Assembly (NCBI GenBank): GCA_027475525.1
Contig: JAMWFC010000117.1
Coordinates: 1,536,183-1,600,182 of the forward strand
Length of the DNA: 64,000 bases
Reading direction: 5' to 3'
Source of the DNA: Macrolepiota albuminosa
Lineage: Eukaryota > Basidiomycota > Agaricomycetes > Agaricales > Agaricaceae
Below, piece by piece: positions 23,331-34,563 of this stretch (within the stretch, counting starts at the first letter, position 1; every line of letters begins with the position of its first letter). The notes under the pieces are model-generated. The model saw only the letters and a list, made by a program, of their open reading frames with translations, searched no databases and was not told the DNA's origin. The position numbers were made by a program, and so were the translations under genes.

Positions 23331-24389
23331 CTTCACTATGGTCTATAGAGAGACATACTATGTGAAAGGGGTATCACTAGTGGTACCCATGTGATGCAAC
23401 ATGTTCTTCTAAGAAAGTGGGAATCATGGCTAACTCACTTATTGGTCAGATGCATTGTCTAAGAGAGAAAATAAAGAAAATCTAGCCTGTAGTGTGGGTT
23501 TGGAGTAACCTGTAATGGGTCTTGCCCATCTCTCATACATATTTGTATGCAGTACTAGCATGTAAATATACAAGTTATTACTGAGAAAACAAAGCAAGAA
23601 AGTCAAAGAGTCAACTGTTATGATTTTAAGTCTCTTATCTACATTAATTGATACACTTAATATATTGAAATAAATAATTGGAGGGGCCATTAGAAACTGA
23701 GAAACTTTAATTAATTATCTCAGATATAAATTATATTTTGTGCTTATATAGCACCAAAAAATACCTACAAGAAGCAGATTCATTTCCCACTTTTGGCATA
23801 GTTTATTGTAGTACTCAAACTATCTCTGTTTACAGGCTATAAATGTGAAGCTACAATTGCAGAAAGATACGTCTGTTTCTGTATAGAAGTCATATTGATG
23901 TCAATATCTTCTATGCCTACAGAGACAATAATGAAAATTGAAGGCTTTGAAGTTAAGTCTCTATGTTTTATTTGTCTACTTATCAATACATATCATGCTA
24001 TCCAATTCTTGGATTTATGTTGATAGACACTAATATATATGATCAACTTCCTCAATTATTGAGAAACTCCTCTCTTCAAACTGTTGGGAGACATTCCACT
24101 AAGCCACTGTTGAAATGTCTCCCAACACAAACTCATTCAAAAGCTTAACTCATGTAAATTTGATCTCAAGCTGAATAAAAATAGTAGCTAGAATTTCTCT
24201 CTCTGCTTCAGTAATTGTGCCATTGGTCTCTTTTTGACTATTCAATCTTATAAACAGTCATTGACAAAACTCTACTGTAGACCTTGGTATTGCCATGTGC
24301 TGCAGTGGCCCATCTTTATTGATCATTTACCTCCATAGTTAAATGCCATCAACATTGAGCATTAAGTTCCAGATATCAATGAATTCATG
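23331..24389. other. AT-rich sequence without recognisable genes
   Basis: Long A/T runs and only short open frames; nothing identifiable on either strand. Confidence 0.5.
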
Positions 24390-24577
24390 TTAATCAGTGA
24401 GTATGTCTGATAGAGCTATAAATGGCATCAAAACATACTGCCTCTCCTCAGAGGACTTTGTCCCATTCAGATGAAGGAAGGTCTGATGGTGCGGTATGGG
24501 ATGTGAGTATACTTCTCTTGATTTCACTGGTGTTAAGCATGTATCGTTGGAGCAGTTCTCTGTTCCTGCTACACCTG
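24390..24577 (-). other. Unidentified sequence flanking Copia-1
   Basis: A minus-strand open frame (PGVAGTENCSNDTCLTPV...) runs up to the Copia-1 boundary. With both Copia elements removed, this sequence joins the gag-like remnant at 52,163. That frame reads SKLPWFEQERVAREHG across the 31,132-31,182 spacer and then meets a TAG. Function unknown. Confidence 0.3.
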
Positions 24578-24582
24578 GGGTC

Positions 24583-24956
24583 TGTTGGAATATGTGATAT
24601 GTGATATTTAAAGAACCTATCGTCATATACTCGCTAACCTCTGGCCACCTGCTTTGTCTCCCCTACTCACTGACCTTTGGCCACCCTGCTTTGTCCTCTC
24701 CTTACCTATATATACGATACAGTCCACACTGAGTACCCTCAGTCCCATTTACATGCTACTGAGGGTACGTTACTTACAACTGAACATTTAACCTTACATA
24801 CTGATAAAGAATACCTAGATTATACTAATACGTGTTCAATCTAGGTACAGACAAATACAGTCCTGTTTACACGCTACTGAGGATTATACTAATACGTGTT
24901 CAATCTAGGTGTCTGTCACACCGTCGATCCTGCTGCTATAGGTGCCTGTTCTAACA
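24583..24956 (+). repeat. Copia-1 5' LTR
   Basis: 374 bp, same length as the 3' LTR. It contains an internal 64-bp near-tandem repeat (CTAGATTATACTAATACGTG at 24,815 and again near 24,880) present in both LTRs, so that repeat is ancestral and unrelated to the 77-bp duplications. Confidence 0.92.
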
Positions 24957-24967
24957 GGTTATGGGCC
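24957..24967 (+). promoter_or_regulatory. Copia-1 primer binding site
   Basis: GGTTATGGGCC directly follows the LTR. This is complementary to the anticodon loop of initiator tRNA-Met (CAU anticodon), the internal priming used by Drosophila copia with a half-tRNA, rather than a TGG start pairing with a tRNA 3' CCA. Copia-2 has the same site. Confidence 0.6.
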
Positions 24968-25218
24968 TTACCGAGTGGACTACTTAGAAAGTACTGCCAC
25001 CGTTGGAACGCTATTGTCTTCACCTATCAAACTACCCAGGGCCAATTGCACTGGGCACTCTCTTTGGGGTTAAACCTCTTTCCGGTACTCGTCTTTGTCT
25101 TGTCTGCCTTGTCTCAACCATTTTTGGACAGTAAACCATTGTTCTCATACCAAGCACGTGAATTCCTCTTTGTACCTTTGTACTAAGCCTTGCCTGCATC
25201 GAAAACTCTGTCACTACT

Positions 25219-26865
25219 ATGACTGATACGCACAACCCATCTGTCCAACTCATCTCCGTCCATGGCACGGTGATGACGCCCAAAGTTTGGTCAGTAACAA
25301 ATATATCTATAGTGTTACCGTACCAATGGCTTGCGTTGGGCGCGCTATAAGTGTTGGGGGAGTTCCGGGCAGGTCCCAGAGAACGTGCCTGTGAAAAAGG
25401 TGTAAAGTCGGTAACGGTTGTCGGCAAGTGTAAGGCGCCAAGGCGAAGCGCCTAGGAAGAAGCGGTAAGTAAACACGGTAAGGTAAGCGGTAAGGACACA
25501 GTAAGCTTAGCGCAGTCTAAGCGTCGCTGATGCCTGCCGTAGCTGCAAGGCGCGAATAGGTCGAAGATTGGCGAGAGTCTGCAACTGCCGATGAATTCGA
25601 CGTTGCCGACCGTAAATGAGATTTTGAGCGTAAGGGAGACTAAAGAAGTGGGAGCAGGAAACTCTGGTCGATTCTTGTTGCTATTGTACAAGTCGGTAAG
25701 TACTTTTATACTACAAAGAGTTCGCCGTCGCCAGTGGCCAAAGAGCGGTAAACTAGAAAATTTTATGAGGGGTAGCTCCAACTGTTTCAGATCCCTGCCG
25801 TCCATTCAAGACCCTTAGCGCCACCAGGCGGCAGATCGCGACGCTAAACCATCAATCCATCCCTCCTCTGTCTATCAACATACCTAAGCAGTGTCAGGCG
25901 CCAAATCGGTGGCGCTAAGCGATGTCAGCCGCCAAGGTCAAACGCCAAGCTGTCTGTCGGTTTTTGACAGATCATCAATCTTCTCGCTAAGCGCTGTCGT
26001 CAGTGACTGATGCCATCTGTCAGTTGTCATTCCTGCTGCCGTCGGCGCTATCATTGATGGGATCTGCTTCTTGCCGTGTCCGGCCGTCGGGAATGGCCTA
26101 AAATAGGTAGAATGCGTGCGCCAAGTTCGGAACAAGTGCGGCAAGGTTTCCAGAGCCATTGCCAAGCCTGCCGTTGATGCGCCTAACCTGTATAGGGTCC
26201 TATCAACGGACTGGAAGTCCAATAAGTTCAACCACAACTCGCCCACCTCCAACATCGCAAAGTGGTCCAAAGCCCTTAAAATTCACCTGTCGCTGCTCAG
26301 ATTGAAACCTTACGTCTTTGCCCCCCTCACCACTGTCCCGAGCACCACCAAGAAACCTGTGGCGTATCAAAACTGGTGCGCAAATGACGACCTAGTGTGC
26401 GCCATCATCTTGACTGCCCTTGACGAGGCCGAGTACGAGGGACTTGACGAGGACAAGACTGCGGCAAACCTCTATAATCAGGTGAAGATGCGTGTGGAAG
26501 GGGAAGGACCTGTCCAGATGGTCGCACTAATCCAGGAGATCTTGAAAATCCAGTGCTCACCTGGCGAACCTCTAACTACCACCGCCAAACGTATCTGCGA
26601 CATTGTCAGCCACATCTTTGCAATACAAGCCCTGGACGAAGACCTCTTCAAGTGTGTTGTTCTCCTAAACAGCCTCAACAACCCACTGTATGCGGCAGTC
26701 CAAGCCCAGGTCTCCAGAGGGCTCACAGACACCACCGCTAGCAGTCCTTACAAATCCAATAACATTCAAAAGCTGTTAGAGACTGTTCAGAATCTCACCA
26801 ACCTGAAAGCTGCAGGCACCGGCCTGACCATGGACTCCACGCTTCTCACCACATCGCATGGATGA
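25219..26865 (+). pseudogene. Copia-1 gag, interrupted by a solo LTR
   Basis: The ATG at 25,219 opens MTDTHNPSVQLISVHG, then the LTR-A insertion. After removal of the LTR and one ACGG the frame continues exactly (TDWKSNKFNHNSPTSNIAKW, then a copia-type gag polypeptide: IFAIQALDEDLFKCVVLLNSL). It ends at stops near 26,866. A zinc-knuckle-like CTTCTTHNRPCGGHEAPYC follows near 26,920 with GH..C..GGAM context. Confidence 0.85.
25271..26205 (-). repeat. Solo LTR-A in Copia-1 gag
   Basis: 935 bp, TGATGACGCCCAAAG to TAGGGTCCTATCA, flanked by a perfect ACGG duplication (25,267-25,270 and 26,206-26,209). Confidence 0.93.
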
Positions 26866-26913
26866 TACCGCTCCACAAGACCTAATCTCCTGGGCCATGA
26901 TCACGCTGCAGGG

Positions 26914-29900
26914 GTGAAATGCTGCACTACCTGCACCACACACAATCGGCCATGTGGGGGACATGAGGCACCCTACTGCGCACACCAGGGTGGCGCCATG
27001 GAGAAGGCTGGCTTCCAAGCCGCTTGTGATGCAGCACATGTGGCTGACCCCTCACAAAAAGGAAAAGTCGCCCCAGGTACAGGGACAAAGGTATACACTC
27101 AACTGACTGGCCCAAAGGGGAAGGTCTACCTTGTTGAGGAGAATGATCTTGGCAAACTCCAGATGCTGAGTGAGAGTAACACGACGATGGGATTTGCTGG
27201 CCTCGTGACCGACAATATTGCAACCACAACCAATGACGTTGAGTGGGAAGGCTGGATGGCCATTGTCGAGGAGGAGGAGAGTACCACCATTGACTGGTCG
27301 GAATACTCCACAACAACCACCACAAACTCTCTCCCACATGAAACAGCACTCCTGTCAATCACTGATCACATCTTCTTTGTCGACTCCGGAGCCACCATAC
27401 ATATTTCCCCATGTAAATCTGACTTCACATCAATCCAGGCGATACCCCCCAAAGCAATCAAAGGGGTAAGCAGATACGCAATCTCAGCCTGTGGCATCGG
27501 AAGGATAGAACTGAACACGAAAGAAGAAAAAACGCTACACCTCAACAATGCTCTCTATGTCCCTAACTCCACCGTCCATCTCATGTCAGTTAGCTGAATA
27601 TCTGCGGACAACAACACATACTCATGCTTTGACCACAATGAGGTCACAATCATCAATCGTGCCACAAACAACACCATTGCCCGAGGTTCCCTAGTGAAAG
27701 GAAAAGGACTATACGCCATTGACCTATCAAATGCCCCCACCGCTCATGCCTACACTGCCCTCCAAACAGCTGATCTGGAGACATGGCACTGCCAACTTGG
27801 CCACGCCAACTACCAGGCAATCCTGCAGTTAATACGCGACTATAAAATCAAAGGTGCGCCTACCTCCCACTCTTCCCCACCACCAAAGTGTAACAGTTGT
27901 ATCCTGGGCAAGCAGACCAGGATGCCGGTTCCGAAGGTGTGGGAAGAGGGACGCAGAGGAAAGCATAGATTGGAGATTGTGTGGGCGGATATAATGGGGC
28001 CTGTGAACATACAGTCCAAGTCAGGAAATCATTATGTACTCAATATCGTCGATGATTACACAAATATGGCATGGTCTTTTCCACTCAAGTCCAAAGATGA
28101 GGCATTTGCAACACTCAAAGCATGGGAGCTAGCACGAGAAAATGAGACAGGGTTAAAGGTGGGCAAGTATCGAACTGGATTTGACGGCGAACTTCACAGT
28201 CACAAGATGGACCAATGGCTAAGATTGAGAGGAATCGTAACTGAACATAGCACTCCATACACGTCAGCTCATATCGGACAAGTTGAAAGGATGCACCATA
28301 CCCTAATGGGAAAGGCCAGGAGTATGAGAATAGATTGTAGATGTCCCGACTACTTATGGGACAAATTCTACCTCACAGCCACTCACCTCCATGCAAAAAC
28401 CCCAACTAAATCGCTAAACGGAAAGACGCCTCACAAAATGTGGTATGGATGCAACCCCGATTACTCCTACATGTGAGAAATAGGCTGTTGCGCATACGTG
28501 TTTATCCAGACTCACAATCCCAAAGTGAAACCGTGCTCGATCAAATGCACTCTGATAGGCTATGGACTAAACTCCAAAACCTATCGATGCTGGGACAAGG
28601 TGAACAAAAAGGTTTATCAATCTTACCATGTACAGTTCATCGAAAGCTGTGAGACCCCAACACCACATATGCAACCCCCCCTCAGCGGACCAACGGCACC
28701 ACCCATCCCTTCTCTCCAAGAGCTTGACGACTCTGCTTCTCTTACGCCACAAAATGACAATGACAACCTCAACAGACTGGAAGTGAGCGTCCACGTACCA
28801 GCATCTGAATATGACAACCCCGACAATGCAATCCCTGAACCACCTGCAAATGAGCCTTGTAGATCTACCCGCGCACGCCAACCTACCAAGAAAGCTGCAG
28901 CTGAAGGCAAACGACGTCCAACCCGACTGGAGGAAGTGATGGATGAAGTAAGGTGTGGTGAGGCAGAGCTAAAAGAGTCGAGAGCTGAAAAGAGAAGGCA
29001 ACCACGGGAACTTGCCGAAGAACAAGCACCTGCGCCCACAGACGTCAACCCCGACATTGATCACAATTGGATACTCGCGGCTATATCACAACCGAGCAAC
29101 CTGGAACCCCTGGCAATCAACATAGATGAGGAACCAAAAATGTGGAGGGAAGCTCAATGCAGCCCAGACGCAGCAAAGTGGGAAGAAGCTTACCGAGAAG
29201 AGATAAAGTCTCTAAAGGACATGGAGGTATACTGTCTCGTCCCTCGCTCATTGGTTCCCCCAGGGCAGAAGATACAGAAGGGGAGGCCAATCTTTAAAAT
29301 AAAGAGAGATGAGCATGGGAAGCCTGTCAGATATAAGGTATGCCTTGTGTTTAAAGACTACGAACAGGTGTACGGGAAGGACTATGATAAGACAACTTCA
29401 CCTACTGCACACATGGAGTCATGGCGCATACTCCTACACATCGCAGCCACCGAAGGATGGGATGCTGTGCAGATCAATGTCAAGACAGCCTTCTTGTATG
29501 GAATCCTACCTCGGGAGGAAATACAATATATGGAGCAGCTGGAAGGGTTCAAGGAGCAAGAGAAGGAAGACTGGATGTGCGAACTCGTGTGTGGACTTTA
29601 TGGGATGAAGCAAGCCAGAAGAATCTGGAACAAGACCCTAAACAAACAAATGATAGCTTGGGGCTTCATGCGTCTGGCATGTGAGTCCTGTATCTACTAT
29701 AGAAAATCATCAATGGGCACAATAATAGCAGCAGTACATGTCAATGATTTCCTCAGCATTGCGAGCTCCAGAGATGAAAACGCCAAGTTCAAGACACAAA
29801 TGCAAGAAGCCTGGACGATATCAGACCTTGGTACCCTGTGCTATCTTGTTGGAGTGTCAGTAGACTGGGACCGTGAGAATAGGACCGTCACTCTCTTGCA

Positions 29901-30711
29901 AACAGTCTTCATCAACAGAGTGGTGCAGCAATTTGGGCAGAGGGAAGCACACCCACTCTCACTCTCACTGCCAATGGAACTGGGATCCAAGCTCAGGCGA
30001 CCACAGCGCGACGCTCGGACTCAGGAGGAGAAGGACAACATCAATAAACTGCCCTACAGATCACTTGTCGGATGCCTTCTATACATTGCAATCGCCACAT
30101 GCCCCGACATCATGTACACTGTGCAACAACTATCCCAGTTCCTTGACAACTATGACCGCTCTCACTGGAATGCCGGAATCTGCCTTGTCCGCTATCTGAA
30201 GGGGACCAGAGAACTTAAGCTATGCCTAGGTAGACCCTCAATCACTCTGTGAGGATTTACCGATGCTGACTGGGCAAGCTGCCTGGACACCCGGAGGAGC
30301 ACAAGTGGGTACACATGGTCTCTTGGTACAGGCGCCGTATCATGGTCAGTACAAAAGCAGAAAACAGTTGCAACATCTTCCTGCAAAGCGGAATACATGT
30401 CAGCCTACGAATCAGTACAAGAATGTATATGGCTTCGAATGCTGATGAAGGAGATCGGATGGGACTTCATGCCAAGACCTACCACCCTCTTCTGCAATAA
30501 CAAGGCCGCGATCACACTGTCTGAAGACCCTACTGCACATGCCAGAGTCAAACACTTCGATATCAAATACCACTTTATTCGAGAACGTGCCCAAACTGGC
30601 GAAATTACGATCAAGTACGTCAATACGAGAGACAACATCGCCAACATGTTCACAAAAGCCCTGCCCAAGGCACTCTTTACACGGCTCCGTCAAATGCTAG
30701 GCGTTACATAA
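26914..30711 (+). pseudogene. Copia-1 pol (protease-integrase-RT-RNase H), dead
   Basis: Protease FVDSGATIHISPC (about 27,378), pre-integrase WHCQLGHANY...CNSCILGKQ, integrase core (VWADIMGPVN; STPYTSAHIGQVERMHHTL), RT from about 29.2 kb, RNase H GFTDADWASC...RRSTSGY and ATSSCKAEYMS, ending at 30,711. RT catalytic residues are lost: the first Asp reads NVKTAFLYG and the YVDD box reads HVNDF, both explained by GAT to AAT at a CpG. The second integrase Asp box (normally TDNGGE) reads TGFDGE. In-frame stops lie near 27,595, 28,474 and 30,250. Confidence 0.9.
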
Positions 30712-30748
30712 CTCCATGCGCAAGGAGGAGTGACAATAGGTTCATTGT

Positions 30749-30757
30749 AAGGAGGAG
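30749..30757 (+). promoter_or_regulatory. Copia-1 polypurine tract
   Basis: AAGGAGGAG immediately upstream of the 3' LTR. A near copy (CAAGGAGGAG) lies 28 bp earlier. Confidence 0.65.
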
Positions 30758-31131
30758 TGTTGGAATATGTGATATGTGATATTCAAAGAACCTATCGTCA
30801 CATACTTGCTAACCTCTGGCCACCTGCTTTGTCTCTCCTACTCACTGACCTTTGGCCACCCTGCTTTGTCCTCTCCTTATCTATATATACGATACAGTCC
30901 ACACTGAGTACCCTCAGTCCCGTTTACACGCTACTGAGGGTACATTACTTACAACCGAACATTTAACCTTACATACTGATAAAGAATACCTAGATTATAC
31001 TAATACATGTTCAATCTAGGTACAGACAAATACAGTCCTGTTTACACGCTACTGAGGATTATACTAATACGTGTTCAATCTAGGTATCTGTCACACCATC
31101 GATCCTGCTGCTATAAGTGCCTGTTCTAACA
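30758..31131 (+). repeat. Copia-1 3' LTR
   Basis: 374 bp; same ends as the 5' LTR with a few C/T and G/A differences. Confidence 0.92.
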
Positions 31132-31182
31132 GTGTCTCCATGCTCTCGGGCCACTCTCTCCTGTTCGAACCATGGTAATTTG

Positions 31183-31478
31183 TGTCAAAAAGTGAGCGTG
31201 ATATTGTGCGCATCATTATACGTGTCAGTCACGTGTGCTTGGCTCAGCCAGTACAAGACAATTTTATCTACTCGAAATGCCTCAGTTCGTCTCACATTAA
31301 CGTGCGCAAAACTGAGGTATGGAAACTTGTTAAATTTACTTTACTTACTCATTACTTACTTATCACTTTAGTTCTGTGACTTACAGGTAATGAATATAGT
31401 TTGTCTCATATTAATGTGCGCGAAACTGAGTTCTGTGACTTACAGTACACTACGACCTCTGCACGTTGAACTTCGACA
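31183..31478 (+). repeat. Copia-2 5' LTR
   Basis: 296 bp, TGTCAAAAAGTGAGCG to GTTGAACTTCGACA. Contains two CTGTGACTTACAG words, the second after a partial internal repeat. Confidence 0.92.
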
Positions 31479-31490
31479 GGTTATGGGCCC
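31479..31490 (+). promoter_or_regulatory. Copia-2 primer binding site
   Basis: GGTTATGGGCCC right after the LTR, matching the Drosophila copia site that pairs with the initiator tRNA-Met anticodon region. Confidence 0.65.
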
Positions 31491-32722
31491 TGTTGCCTGA
31501 CCCCGAAAGAACCAGATCAGACAAACTCACAGGAAGCAATGCCTTCCACTTCCAGCTGCACAGAAGCTGACAACCCAACACATCCAAGATCACTCGGATC
31601 ACATCTGGACCCACAGAGGACAGACCCCTGCACTGCATGCCACACCATGTCAGAAGCTACAGCCTGCCCAACGCTCACTGGACCTGACAATTTCCAAATA
31701 TGGAAAATTAGGATCACAGCAAAACTACGGCAAGAGAAAGTGTGGGACACAGTGACCACATCACCTCCAGCAACAGCAGATTCAGCAACCCAACCTCACA
31801 CTGAGACCTGGTCGACTCGAGATGCAAAAGCAGCAGGCATCATCGTTGCCCACGTATCTGACAGACTCGCACTCAAAATTGGTGCACTTGAACATGCAAA
31901 GGATATGTACAACAAGCTTGTAAAGATCCACCAGGACACAAACGTCGGTGTTAGCGCTTTCTACACATTTGTCCACATGTTGAACATGAAGTGGGATGGC
32001 TCCCCCTCCACTCTAAGCGACCACATATCATCAATTTCAGCTGCCGATGCAAAGCTCACTGCTATGAAAAAAGGAATCGATCCTGAATTCCTAGCGTTTA
32101 TCCTTCTTCATTCACTTCCTGACGAAAATGTATGGGAAACATTTTGTGCAACAGTCTTGAACTCCCTGGCTCCCGAAAAGGCCTTATCCTTCACAGAACT
32201 AGCAGACCAGCTAACCTTCATGGCAACCGCTGATAGGACCCCATACAGGATCAGCACATCAACGGCAGGCTATGGCAACGCAGCACTGGCTCAGGATATC
32301 TTAGCGCGCGCTAATTAACCAATTTTGGCGATATTTGATGGCCACGTACGGCAAGAAGCAGATCTGATCAATGATAGCGCCGACAGCAGCAAGAATGACA
32401 ACTGACAGATGGCATTAGTCACTGACGACAGTGCTTAGGAAGAAGCCTGATGATCTATCAAAAACTGACGGACAGCTTGGCGTTTGACCTTGGCGTCTGA
32501 CATTGCTTAGCGCCTCGATTTGGCGCCTGACATCGCTAAGCATTTTGGACAGACAGAAGGGTGATGGATTGATGGTTTAGCATCGCGATCTGCTGCCTGG
32601 CATTACTAAGGGTCTTGAATGGACGGTAGGGATCTGAAACCGTTGGAGCTACCCCTATAAAATTTTCCAGTTTACCGCACTTTGGCCATGGTTAGTCACT
32701 GGCGACGGTGAACTCCTTGTAG

Positions 32723-32730
32723 TATAAAAA
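32723..32730 (+). promoter_or_regulatory. TATA box in G2 5' LTR
   Basis: TATAAAAA in the LTR; the equivalent site in the 3' LTR is at 45,840. The nested LTR sits 59 bp downstream and would disrupt transcription from this copy. Confidence 0.45.
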
Positions 32731-32788
32731 GTACTTACCGACTTGTACATACCCATCAAACAATAGAGCAGAGTTTCTTGCTCCCCTT

Positions 32789-33801
32789 TGATGACGCCCA
32801 AAGTTTGGTCAGTAACAAATATAACTATAGTGTTACCGTACCAAAAAGCTTGCGTTGGGCGCACTATAAGTGATGTGAGGAGTCCCGGGCAGGTCCCAGA
32901 GAACGCGCCTGTGAAAATGGGGTAAAGTCGGTAAGGGGGTCGGCAAGTGTAAAGCGCTAAGGTAAAGCGCCTATGAAGGGAGCGGTAAGCAAACACGGCA
33001 ATGTCAACGGCAAGAACACAGTAAGCTTCGTGAAGTCTAAGCGTTGTTAATGCCTGCCGTAGCTGCAAGGCACGAATAGGTCGAAGGCTAGCGATAGTCT
33101 GCAACTGCCAACGAGTTCAACATTGCCGACCGTAAATGAAATCTTGAGCGTAAGGGAGGCTGACAAAAGGGGAGCAGGAAACTCTGGTCTATTATTCTAT
33201 ATGTATGTACAAGTCGGTAAGTACTTTATATACTACAAGGAGTTCACCGTCGCTAGTGACCAACCATTGCCAAAGTGCGGTAAACTAGAAAATTTCATAG
33301 AGGTAGCTCCAATGGTTTCAGATCCCTACCATCCATTCAAGACCCTTAGCGACGCCAGGCAGCAGATCGTGGTGCTAAACCATCAATCCATCACTCTTCT
33401 GTCTGTCCAAAATGCTTAGTGATGTCAGGTGCCAAATCGAGGCGCTAAGCAATGTCAGATGCCAAGGTCAAATGCCAAGCTGTCCGTCAGTTTTTGATAG
33501 ATCATCAGCCAAATCGAGGCGCTAAGCAATGTCAGATGCCAAGGTCAAATGCCAAGCTGTCCGTCAGTTTTTGATAGATCATCAGGCTTCTTGCTAAGCG
33601 CTGTCGTCAGTGACTGATGCCATCTGTCAGTTGTCATTCTGTCTGCCATTGGCACTATCATTGATCGGATCTGCTTCTTGCCATGCACGGCCGTCAAATA
33701 TTGCCAAAATTGGTTAGTTAGCGCGCACTAAGGTATCCTGAGCCTGTGCCGTGTTGCTGTAGCCTGCCGTTGATGCGCTGATCCTGTATGGGGTCCTATC
33801 A
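32789..33801 (-). repeat. Solo LTR-A inserted in the G2 5' LTR
   Basis: TGATGACGCCC to GGGTCCTATCA, flanked by CCTT on both sides (32,785-32,788 and 33,802-33,805). Its 1,013 bp equal 936 + 77: it contains the 77-bp duplication at 33,431-33,584 and is otherwise full length. Confidence 0.93.
33431..33584. repeat. Exact 77-bp tandem duplication in LTR-A
   Basis: 33,431-33,507 equals 33,508-33,584. Subtracting one unit gives the canonical 936-bp LTR length. Confidence 0.92.
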
Positions 33802-34186
33802 CCTTTCTTCAGTCTCCCTTACGCTCGAGACCTCATTTACGGTTGGCAACGTCGAACTCGTCGGCAGTTGCAGACTATCACTAGTCTTCGACCTATTCGC
33901 GCCTTGCAGCTACAACAGGCATTAACAACGCTTAGACTTCGCTAAGCTTACTGTGTTCTTGCCGCTGACATTGCCATGTGCACATACCGCTTCTTTCATA
34001 GGCACTTTACCTTAGCGCTTTACACTTGCTGACCCTCTTACTGACTTTACCTCTTTTTCACAGGCGTGTTTTCTGGGACCTGCCCGGAACTCCCCACATC
34101 ACTTATAGCGTGCCCAACGCAAGCTTTTTGGTACGGTAACACTATTACTACATTTGTTACTGACCAAACTTTGGGCGTCATCAAAT

Positions 34187-34204
34187 TGGAGCCCACCGTG
34201 AGGG
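34187..34204 (+). promoter_or_regulatory. G2 primer binding site
   Basis: TGGAGCCCACCGTGAGGG three bases after the LTR; conserved with G1. It pairs with the CCA end of an unidentified tRNA. Confidence 0.6.
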
Positions 34205-34563
34205 ATCTCTAGGGCAGAATTCTGCCAGAAACCCGTCTCCAGCGTAGGCGCCGCCTGCTAGAGCAGTCAGCAGAAGGCATAGCTCCTTCCTACCCATCAA
34301 CCCCACAACCACCTGGTGCCTTACCGGGTCTCTCTCTTGTACAGGAACTACAGAACGCCACTGTAGACGAATTTCCTGATCTCTTCCCACATTCTCTCGA
34401 CTTTAGCGCCAACGACCTCTTAGTGTCGCCGCTTGCCGTACCACAACCAGTCACCCCCATTACTCCGTTAACGCCTCTTTCTCAACTCATTTCTCTTACC
34501 CCATTGCCAATCCCTAGAACTCCTTCCCCACAACTGCTAACCGAACTCAGTACCACCGTCGCC

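Larger units (their letters stand above)
24583..31131 (+). mobile_element. Copia-1, complete Copia retrotransposon
   Basis: Two 374-bp LTRs (TGTTGGAATATG...TGTTCTAACA), gag-pol in copia order, PBS and PPT. The flanks GGGTC (24,578) and GTGTC (31,132) differ at one of five bases and are a probable target duplication. About 5.6 kb once the nested LTR-A is removed. Inactive: its coding frame has several stops and the RT active-site aspartates are mutated. Confidence 0.9.
32231..34183 (+). repeat. G2 5' LTR, split by an LTR-A of opposite orientation
   Basis: TGATAGGACCCCATAC to TTTGGGCGTCATCA. It is 1,953 bp, or 936 bp after removing 32,789-33,801 plus one CCTT, exactly the length of the 3' LTR. 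It differs from the 3' LTR mainly by transitions at CpG sites. Confidence 0.93.

Noticed and set aside
24815..24905. 64-bp repeat in the Copia-1 LTR as another assembly duplication
   Set aside because: Period is 64, not 77, and both LTRs carry it, so it is an ancestral LTR feature.
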